11,978 nt of DNA, taken from positions 79,696-91,673 of the forward strand of contig NAOQ01000296.1 of assembly GCA_002751075.1 (NCBI GenBank). The letters run 5' to 3'. Below, piece after piece: positions 9,701 through 11,978 of the stretch. The first letter of the stretch is position 1, and the number at the start of each line of letters is the position of its first letter. The position numbers and the translations under genes are program-made. Source of the DNA: Ichthyophonus hoferi. Lineage: Eukaryota; Opisthokonta; Ichthyosporea; Ichthyophonida; Ichthyophonidae. The notes under the pieces were generated by a model. It had not been told where the DNA came from. It made no database searches and saw only the letters and a program-made list of their open reading frames with translations.

Positions 9701-11509
9701 GTAATGGGTAAACTAATTAAATAATTATAGCTAATTAAATAATTATAACTATATAAAGAAATATCTAAATTAAATAAATGTTCTTTTTAGACAATTATGT
9801 ACATAATAGCCTAAAAATATCGACTTAGAGTATATATATAAAGATAGCAAATGTTATAATATCATCATAAAAAATAATAGAAAGAGGAAGAGAGGTTGAG
9901 ACTGTATATACAGGATCAGAAAATAGAAAATGATAGTGGGAAGAAGGAAATGCATGCATACTAAAAGAATGACTTGTCTGCGTATGTATATGCGAATATA
10001 AATACATATATGCATACATACTTCATACATACATACATGCATATACACATACATAAATGCATGCATACAAGCATATATATATACATACATACATACACAC
10101 ATACATAAATACATACATACATACATACATACATACATACATACACATGCCCGCATATATCTGCGCACAAAGACAGACGTAGACATAGATGTGTTACACA
10201 AACCGAGAAGGAAAAGAAGTAGCATAAGACAAGGGAGAGTATACCTTCTCCTCTTCTGAACAGTGTGTAATGCACCGGTGAACCAGGTAGCACGTAAAGA
10301 TCTTCTTCAGGAAACACAGTAAACGGGTCATATACGGTAAAGGTGGCGCTGGTCTTAATTCCCTCCTGTCAAACATGCACGCTCAGTATCGTATAGTTGC
10401 GTGCAAATATATATATATGCTGCAATATAATAATGATTTAATGCTATGTAATATATTGAATCAGAATAGAATATCATAAAATGAAATAAATTAGAATAGA
10501 ATAAGATAAAATAGAATAAAATAAAATAGAATAAAACAGAATAAAATAGAACAAAATAGAATAGAATAAAACAGAATAAAATAAGATAGAACAAAATAAA
10601 ATAGAACAAAATAAAATAGAATAGAATAAAATAAAATAGAATAAAAACGAAATAAAATAGAATAAAACAGAATAAATTAAATTAAATTAAATTAAAACAA
10701 AATAAAATCGAATAAAATCGAATAAAATAAAATAGAACAGAATATACTACAATATAGGTTTGCAATGGTATGAAAGTGTAGCATATATTAGCAGAAGAGA
10801 CAATAAACAGCAATACACTGTAACATGGCACACATAAACGAACCCACAACCACATATAGATGTTATGTGGTCTTTGCTTACGTCATATCCTGGTTCGTCC
10901 AGCTCAGCTACTATAGTCACAGTCCCATTGCCTTGGCCCTGCAGTAGAATCTTACTACCATAGCGACCCTAAACAACCATGGGTCAGTTCCCTCTACCAA
11001 TCACTACACATAATCCTCCCGCTCATACAGTATCCCATTCTGTCCTTATCCATAGCCAATCACACACAACCTCTTCTCTTCTCTTTTTACCTATAGCCAA
11101 TCACACACGACATCTTCTCTTCTCTTTTAACATATAGCCAATCACATACAACATCTTCTCTTATCTCCTTACTTATAGCCAATCAATACAACACTTCTCC
11201 TCTCTCCTTACTTATAGCCAATCACATACAGCATCTTCTCTTCTCTTTTTACTTATAGTCAATCACACAACATTTTCTCTTCTCTCCTTACTCATAGCCA
11301 ATCACACAAAACCTCTTCCCTTCTCTGCTTATTCATAGCCAATCACACTAGCATATACATATGCTCTACCTGTGCCTCTAAGTCTTGGATAACCTGTTCA
11401 GCCGCTACATTGTGATCACTAAATTTGACAATGCGCAGTTTCTGGTCGCTATTCTCCCCATCAATGCGCCATTTCAGGCTTAGACCAGTCACATTAGAAA
11501 ACGTATTCT
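683..11509 (-). CDS. NUP210: NUP210/gp210 nuclear pore membrane glycoprotein, internal part (18 exons, incomplete at both ends)
   Basis: Gene-level entry. Seen: 18 open segments on the minus strand with GT donors and AG acceptors; intron phases match at every junction (0,0,1,1,2,0,0,0,0,0,1,2,1,2,0,2,2), giving about 681 codons without a stop. Known: gp210 is a type I membrane protein of the nuclear pore; its long N-terminal part lies in the perinuclear space as a chain of Ig-like repeats forming the lumenal ring, followed by one membrane helix and a short pore-side tail. Only lumenal repeats are present here; signal peptide, membrane helix and tail lie outside the window. N-glycosylation sequons (NVT, NGT, NVT, NQS, NST, NAS, NAS) fit lumenal exposure. 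Inferred: a functional gene, since phases, cysteines and the GGSG repeat are intact. The family assignment is strong; exon R and the exact edge of exon A are less sure. Comparison with human NUP210 was made from memory. Confidence 0.9.
855..1070. repeat. Decayed direct duplication flanking TTAATTAA tracts
   Basis: Two segments align on the minus strand: GAATCGCTTGTGTGGG near 929-945 and GAATCACGTATGGG near 1042-1056, both followed by CC-TGTC-TA and then by TTAATTAA-containing DNA (875-893 and 1006-1022). On the plus strand AGGTTATTAATTAAT and AAGTTGTTAATTAAT precede the copies. The offset is about 115-130 bases with small gaps. It could be a decayed tandem duplication or a repeat family present twice. 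Confidence 0.5.
1128..1220. repeat. ATACAT/ATACAC microsatellite
   Basis: Alternating units ATACAT, ATACAC and CATACATA on the plus strand. The histidine/tyrosine/threonine-rich open frame across it (from 1061) is a product of the repeat. Confidence 0.8.
1466..1567 (-). CDS. NUP210: NUP210 exon Q
   Basis: VVVLNGESRTFDNASTVHFN then WQAD matches human [23 protein letters not shown]: the RxFDN-S core followed by an aromatic strand and Trp is one of the strongest motifs of the family. NAS is a sequon. Length 102 bases: one base, 33 codons, two bases. The acceptor is gtatacag|T; the donor is ACCAG|gtatga, phase 2. The codons after the Trp (DLVWDRT) are less conserved, and the following human loop of about 25 residues is not clearly represented. 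Confidence 0.93.
1846..1919 (-). CDS. NUP210: NUP210 exon P
   Basis: Twenty-four codons plus two bases: STADLPATCQGKGIFTIAGD then VVAL. It matches human SPQLDMSCPLLQQNKQVV through RLDL, with the Cys in register. GC-rich relative to its introns. The acceptor is cctacag|TCG and the donor is CTCGA|gtatgt, phase 2; GA plus T from exon Q makes Asp, equal to the Asp of human RLDLAAYD. Confidence 0.87.
1920..2272 (-). other. Intron between exons O and P
   Basis: A 353-base intron. On the plus strand 2007-2056 is a pure pyrimidine-rich tract (CTCTCCCTC type), so the transcript is purine-rich there. Short CATACATA runs lie at 2216-2240. Nothing else recognised. Confidence 0.7.
2273..2423 (-). CDS. 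NUP210: NUP210 exon O
   Basis: One base plus 50 codons. WEVKCEAEGLHEIVFHVGS matches human WILVTCQALGEQVIALSVG, and VVHCESPKKLLI matches VKFVCAPPSRLTL; both cysteines are conserved. NST is a sequon. The acceptor is tatatag|A. The donor reads AAG|gtcatt, which is unusually weak for this gene; it is chosen because it alone gives phase 0 with exon P and keeps the human spacing between the second Cys here and the Cys of exon P. Confidence 0.92.
2424..3773 (-). other. Large intron between exons N and O
   Basis: At 1350 bases this is the longest intron in the window, about three times the typical size. It contains A-rich sequence (2560-2620), a T run at 2994-3006 and the 15-base satellite (3367-3602). 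The 2620-3300 part is unique-looking AT-rich DNA with no coding frame of interest. Exons N and O join exactly in phase and in family spacing, so no exon is missing here. Confidence 0.75.
3367..3602. repeat. 15-base satellite (ACTATAATACAATAW)
   Basis: About 15 imperfect copies of a 15-base unit of the form ACTATAATACAATAA or ACTATAATACAATAT. Because 15 is a multiple of three and the unit lacks stops in one frame of each strand, frames stay open for over 100 codons on both strands (NTINY/NTIYY-like on plus, IVYCI-like on minus). No coding role is supported. Confidence 0.85.
3774..3906 (-). CDS. NUP210: NUP210 exon N
   Basis: Forty-three codons between partial codons. GGPLPWLINPSSHMVS matches human FEGGPRPWILEPSKFFQN: the G-G-P-x-P-W block is a well-conserved family signature. 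The following 25 residues form a variable loop ending SNQSY, which lines up with human SSRNYQQHW just before exon O. NQS is a sequon. The acceptor is ccctatag|GT; the donor ATAT|gtatat lies in a TA-rich stretch but is supported by phase 2 agreement with exon O (AT|A gives Ile). Confidence 0.92.
3907..4458 (-). other. Intron between exons M and N
   Basis: A 552-base intron with an ATTAATTAATTAATTAATTA run at 4060-4080 and a strong hairpin at 4150-4186. The part at 4085-4215 is less AT-rich than most introns here but shows no exon in the required phase (M and N join directly through a split Gly codon). Confidence 0.7.
4150..4186. repeat. 16-base inverted repeat, 5-base loop, with CCAAT ends
   Basis: The left arm CCAATGGCAACCTATA pairs with the right arm TATAGGTTGTAATTGG (14 of 16 positions complementary) around the loop CAGTC. 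Each arm ends in a CCAAT pentamer, in opposite orientations. Confidence 0.8.
4459..4568 (-). CDS. NUP210: NUP210 exon M
   Basis: Thirty-six full codons. TVETTIHVAAYYPPIVE followed by PLIAIGSSYKFLVNG matches human HLSAKITIAAYLPLKAVD and ALVTLGSSKEMLFEGG. The AAY-P linker and the GSS-hydrophobic strand mark the start of the next Ig-like repeat. The acceptor is tttggtag|CC (the first C completes Ser with AG of exon L); the donor is AACG|gtatgt, phase 1, so the Gly codon is split. The open frame extends upstream into intron without family similarity. Confidence 0.94.
4817..5009 (-). CDS. NUP210: NUP210 exon L
   Basis: The longest exon, 63 codons with partial codons at both ends. It covers the repeat core with two cysteines, ESCQDLSMTF and GGCMTV, equal to the human pair in LSDCSHFDLAV and EHCSGIRV. 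Between them NGVFEVIDKGRL matches NQGVFQPLPGRL, and VGEGHATLKAHY matches AQGSTTLLVSYRHG. The conserved Cys pair suggests a disulphide in the lumen. The acceptor is tctctttttttag-like with a good pyrimidine tract; the donor is TATAG|gtacat, phase 2. Confidence 0.94.
5010..5546 (-). other. Intron between exons K and L
   Basis: A 537-base intron. It holds a purine-rich stretch on the plus strand (5440-5490) and no recognised element. Confidence 0.65.
5547..5643 (-). CDS. NUP210: NUP210 exon K
   Basis: Thirty-two codons plus one base: LFAVPIVKLQFRPYEIETEV then GHTLSVPLDAFG. It continues exon J with exactly the human spacing ([29 protein letters not shown]). It starts a new Ig-like repeat. The acceptor has a pyrimidine-rich tract ending gcacag|CTT; the donor is GGCG|gtatat, phase 1. 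Its last G plus CC of exon L makes Ala. Confidence 0.94.
5644..6110 (-). other. Intron between exons J and K
   Basis: A 467-base intron. TATG/GTGTAT repeats occupy about 5978-6022; a GA-rich tract lies at 5895-5945 on the plus strand. Minus-strand frames through the repeat (for example HTHTHTH) are repeat artefacts. Confidence 0.7.
6111..6275 (-). CDS. NUP210: NUP210 exon J, GGSG-containing Ig-like repeat
   Basis: Fifty-five codons, phase 0 at both ends. VIGGSGSYIWS matches human RAHGGSGNFSWS, and DIATLSVLGDMATI, VVVKAVDERIPYN and VHTVE follow human LVATVTVKGV, VIQAHDVQNPLH and GEMKV in register. This is the clearest family signature in the window: a BIG2/invasin-like repeat with a GGSG turn, a core Trp and a hydrophobic strand ladder. 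The acceptor is cctacag|GTG; an upstream ATG in the same open frame lies in intron and is not a start. The donor is GAG|gtgtgt. Confidence 0.95.
6276..6790 (-). other. Intron between exons I and J
   Basis: A 515-base intron bounded at both splice sites by the same octamer CTACAGGT. It carries a TATG tetranucleotide array (6733-6760). A 75-codon plus-strand frame at 6412-6639 is rich in Thr, Ile and Ser with no recognisable family and is probably chance. Confidence 0.7.
6733..6760. repeat. (TATG)n microsatellite
   Basis: Seven near-perfect TATG units on the plus strand, inside the intron between exons I and J. Confidence 0.9.
6791..6853 (-). CDS. NUP210: NUP210 exon I
   Basis: The smallest confident exon, 21 codons: SKNYGKRLPLGEGVRQEF then PLQ. 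It leads directly into VIGGSG of exon J, matching human [21 protein letters not shown] in length and in the hydrophobic strand before the GGSG turn. The acceptor is tccacag|AGT and the donor is CTACAG|gtaggt. The same octamer CTACAGGT occurs at the 3' end of the next intron. Base composition is more GC-rich than its surroundings. Confidence 0.85.
7092..7160 (-). CDS. NUP210: NUP210 exon H
   Basis: Twenty-three codons: SDTTWQPIEGKKRVTVVTP then ITIK. It matches human [20 protein letters not shown]: the W followed by a basic/acidic linker and the PITI strand are in register. Phase 0 on both sides. The acceptor is gaacag|AGT and the donor is AAG|gtagat. It forms a short connecting piece between two Ig-like repeats, together with exon I. 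Confidence 0.87.
7161..7623 (-). other. Intron between exons G and H
   Basis: A 463-base intron with AGAGAGAG (7525-7536) and TATG/TATA (7553-7580) microsatellites. No exon or RNA gene seen. Confidence 0.7.
7624..7758 (-). CDS. NUP210: NUP210 exon G
   Basis: Forty-five codons, phase 0 on both sides, from AHNVDLFID to ARFGNTE. It matches the human segment LPAEFFEVL...GSYHRIRALKRGQTAIDA, the end of an Ig-like repeat with a Gly-containing turn (KRSGPVDL). The acceptor atag|GCT has the motif CTGAC about 10 bases upstream, a plausible branch site. The donor is GAG|gtaatt. The open frame continues past the donor into intron, but the continuation has no family resemblance. Confidence 0.88.
7759..8160 (-). 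other. Intron between exons F and G with long polypyrimidine/polypurine tract
   Basis: A 402-base intron. Bases 7878-7967 are almost entirely C and T on the plus strand (CTCTCCCTCTC, CTTTCTTTCTTTTTC), so the transcript carries a long polypurine run. The serine/leucine/phenylalanine-rich plus-strand frames here follow from the CT bias. Confidence 0.75.
8161..8233 (-). CDS. NUP210: NUP210 exon F
   Basis: One base plus 24 codons: YLLEGTEYVLDTDIFYKG followed by HNVTTD. It matches human [21 protein letters not shown], one of the best conserved stretches of the family (long basic-aromatic strand before the SDNI loop). NVT is a sequon. The acceptor is cctacag|G and the donor is GAT|gtatgt, phase 0. 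The short length hides this exon from open-frame searches; it was found by the splice sites and homology. Confidence 0.92.
8234..8702 (-). other. Intron between exons E and F
   Basis: A 469-base intron, very AT-rich except for a GC-rich palindromic patch at 8439-8462. Exons E and F join through a split Trp codon, so no exon is missing. Confidence 0.75.
8439..8462. repeat. GC-rich imperfect palindrome
   Basis: CGTGTGGTCC, a two-base centre CC, then GGACCATACACG. The arms pair except for a two-base bulge. It stands out in an AT-rich intron. Confidence 0.65.
8703..8826 (-). CDS. NUP210: NUP210 exon E
   Basis: Forty codons with partial codons at both ends. GRTVYIVGPDELRFSLH matches human NSTIYVVEPGYLGFTVH, the conserved strand leading into the next Ig-like repeat. 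The exon ends GATTG|gtaggt; TG plus G from exon F rebuilds a Trp (DW-YLLEG) equal to the Trp in human DRWVLETG. That split conserved codon is good evidence for both splice sites. Acceptor aaacag|AT. Confidence 0.93.
8827..9280 (-). other. Intron between exons D and E
   Basis: A 454-base intron. A mixed-composition patch at 8960-9060 includes the short palindrome AGGTATCTATACCT. Exons D and E join in phase without it. An A-rich run lies at 9231-9254. Confidence 0.65.
9281..9403 (-). CDS. NUP210: NUP210 exon D
   Basis: Two bases, forty codons and one base, reading from VHLPSEQYHWKS to SFSITDK. It matches human ELSMPSDQYELQ at its start, then a repeat core ending in a strand equivalent to SLVLGHRSI. 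The loop that in human gp210 carries a PGPEGDPARP insertion is shorter here. Two cysteines are present (VKSN-C-D region and GE-C-SF). The acceptor is ctcag|CT; the donor is AAGT|gtatgt. The final T plus AT from exon E makes Tyr. Confidence 0.9.
9713..9748. repeat. Two copies of an 18-base AT-only unit
   Basis: CTAATTAAATAATTATA is repeated exactly with one base between the copies; the unit is itself nearly palindromic. Confidence 0.8.
10007..10146. repeat. (CATA)n microsatellite
   Basis: Long CATA/CATG array with interruptions; the cleanest part is about 10105-10146 (ATACATACATAC). Located in the intron between exons C and D. Confidence 0.9.
10245..10365 (-). CDS. NUP210: NUP210 exon C
   Basis: Forty codons plus one base. 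Key stretch: VFPEEDLYVLPGSPVHYTL, matching human [20 protein letters not shown], a signature linker where one Ig-like repeat ends and the next begins. The acceptor is gacag|GAG (phase 0); the donor is GAAG|gtatac (phase 1). The last base G joins CT of exon D to make Ala. Longer open frames overlapping this exon run into the CATA repeat of the next intron and are not real coding extensions. Confidence 0.92.
10366..10881 (-). other. Intron between exons B and C
   Basis: A 516-base intron, more than half of which is the AATAR pentanucleotide array (10463-10744). The minus-strand Phe/Leu/Tyr-rich frame that covers part of it is a repeat artefact. Confidence 0.8.
10463..10744. repeat. Pentanucleotide array (AATAA/AATAG/AACAR)
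   Basis: About 280 bases of pentamers such as AATAA, AATAG, AACAG and AACAA on the plus strand, almost without T runs. The minus strand, which is transcribed as sense, is therefore T-rich (TTTTA, TTCTA). It ends in two to three ATTAA units near 10675-10695. Confidence 0.85.
10882..10968 (-). CDS. NUP210: NUP210 exon B
   Basis: Twenty-nine codons, phase 0 at both ends, reading GRYGSKILLQGQGNGTV then TIVAELDEPGYD. It corresponds to the human strand pair [20 protein letters not shown], the end of an Ig-like repeat. The glycine-rich turn and alternating hydrophobic strand are kept. NGT is a glycosylation sequon. The acceptor is gtttag|GG and the donor is GAC|gtaagc, close to consensus. GC content is clearly above that of the flanking introns. 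The adjoining intron toward exon A holds the 41-base CCAAT minisatellite. Confidence 0.88.
10969..11369 (-). other. Intron between exons A and B
   Basis: A 401-base intron, three quarters of which is the 41-base minisatellite described separately. The remaining edges are short. Confidence 0.8.
11050..11349. repeat. 41-base minisatellite, eight units with CCAAT boxes
   Basis: Units start at 11053, 11094, 11135, 11176, 11215, 11256, 11295 and 11336 (spacing 41, 41, 41, 39, 41, 39, 41). Each begins TAGCCAATCA (one copy TAGTCAATCA), followed by an AC-rich piece, then a pyrimidine tract CTTCTCTTCTCTTTTTACTTA. The sixth copy loses the CCAAT box; the last is only a partial unit. Confidence 0.92.
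11370..11509 (-). CDS. NUP210: NUP210 exon A (first exon in window)
   Basis: Encodes about 46 residues starting NTFSNVTGLSLKW and ending DLEAQ. It matches human gp210 around GNTFSTLAGLVFEW, including the conserved Trp and the LRI(V/L)xF(S/L) strand that follows. An NVT sequon is present. The donor is CAG|gtagag. The acceptor is ambiguous: ATGCAG|AG leaves two bases completing a codon from the previous exon, while ATGCAGAG|AAT would start in phase 0 at 11507. The previous exon is not in the window, so the choice cannot be settled. The 3' side ends in phase 0 and joins exon B. Confidence 0.9.
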
Positions 11510-11520
11510 CTGCATAGTGC

Positions 11521-11553
<33 letters not shown>
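11521..11553. repeat. (AT)n(TG)n dinucleotide repeat
   Basis: ATATATATAT followed by about eleven TG units on the plus strand, directly upstream of exon A. Confidence 0.9.
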
Positions 11554-11835
11554 CGTATTGGTTAATAAAATGGAAAATAATAGAACGCCAATACAGTCAT
11601 ATCCATGTGATATATATCCAGTAGACATCATTCTTTTAACTATATATATATCTATACTATCTCTATATGTTAGTACTCCAAACCTATACGGTACCGTTCA
11701 GTTATTCACTTGCACGTTTTTACATTACTGTTTATTTGTCAAATATTTCACTCTTTTTATGGGAAAAGGAAATGGTTTGCGTATATACATCTATATGTGC
11801 CCGAATGGTTTCGGTGGTATGAAAGAGGCTCTAGA

Positions 11836-11978
11836 GTAGAGAGTATAAAGTATAGAGTATAGGGTATAGGGTAGAGAGTATAGAGTATAGAGTATAGGGT
11901 ATAGGGTATAGAGTATAGAGTATAGAGTATAGAGTATAGTGTATAGGGTGTATAGGGTATAGGGTATAGGGTATAGAG
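11836..11978. repeat. Heptamer array GTATAGR running off the window
   Basis: Tandem GTATAGA and GTATAGG units, about 20 copies, with occasional GTAGAGA, GTATAAA and GTATAGT variants. GTATAGG next to GTATAGG gives GGGTATA-like runs. The array continues past the last base of the window, so its length is unknown. Confidence 0.88.

Larger units (their letters stand above)
9404..10244 (-). other. Intron between exons C and D
   Basis: An 841-base intron. It holds an 18-base unit repeated twice (9713-9748) and a long CATA array (10007-10146). Minus-strand frames of Met-Tyr-Val-Cys repeats come from the array. Confidence 0.75.
11510..11978 (-). other. Intron or upstream DNA 5' of exon A
   Basis: No upstream gp210 exon could be recognised here; the N-terminal roughly 150 residues should lie above the window. 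It holds an AT/TG microsatellite and the GTATAGR array. The plus-strand frame from 11531 to 11839 starts inside the TG repeat and has no recognisable family. Confidence 0.6.

Noticed and set aside
9854-10317. Met-Tyr-Val-Cys rich minus-strand frames of 118-123 codons
   Set aside because: Apart from the part overlapping exon C, they are translations of the CATA array.
10355-10609. Phe/Leu/Tyr-rich minus-strand frame resembling a membrane protein
   Set aside because: The hydrophobic look comes from the TTTTA pentamer array; no family features.

Overview
This window is animal-like nuclear DNA: AT-rich, full of microsatellites, and holding one long intron-rich gene on the minus strand. No bacterial-style operon, rRNA, tRNA, CRISPR array or recognisable transposon gene was found. 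I read 18 coding exons (63 to 193 bases each, 2045 coding bases, about 681 codons) that join in a consistent reading frame with GT-AG introns. Joined in order, they give a protein that follows NUP210/gp210, the large single-pass membrane glycoprotein of the nuclear pore, from about residue 150 to about residue 770 of the human protein. The comparison was made from memory, not by alignment software. The first exons lie above the upper edge of the window and the C-terminal half lies below base 1.

Layout, reading the gene from high to low coordinates: 11510-11978 is upstream intron with a TG run and a GTATAGR heptamer array. Exons A to J (11509 down to 6111) cover the first lumenal immunoglobulin-like repeats and end in the GGSG-containing repeat. 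Exons K to N (5643 down to 3774) cover the next repeats. A 1350-base intron (2424-3773) carries a 15-base satellite. Exons O to R (2423 down to 683) complete what is visible. The last 682 bases hold no exon I can support. Introns range from 238 to 1350 bases and contain most of the repeats.

Evidence that this is a working gene rather than a relic: every exon is open in the required frame, every junction phase matches its partner, conserved cysteines and the GGSG motif are kept, and several N-glycosylation sequons occur, as expected for a segment in the perinuclear space. The organism is an animal or close relative. The exon density and distance from vertebrates fit an early-branching invertebrate, for example a sponge, but that is a guess.

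The most unusual non-coding items are: a 39-41 base minisatellite of eight units (11050-11349), each with a CCAAT box and an antisense splice-acceptor look-alike; a 15-base satellite whose length makes it open on both strands; a near-perfect 16-base hairpin built from two inverted CCAAT boxes (4150-4186); and a decayed local duplication (about 855-1070) that includes a possible microexon.
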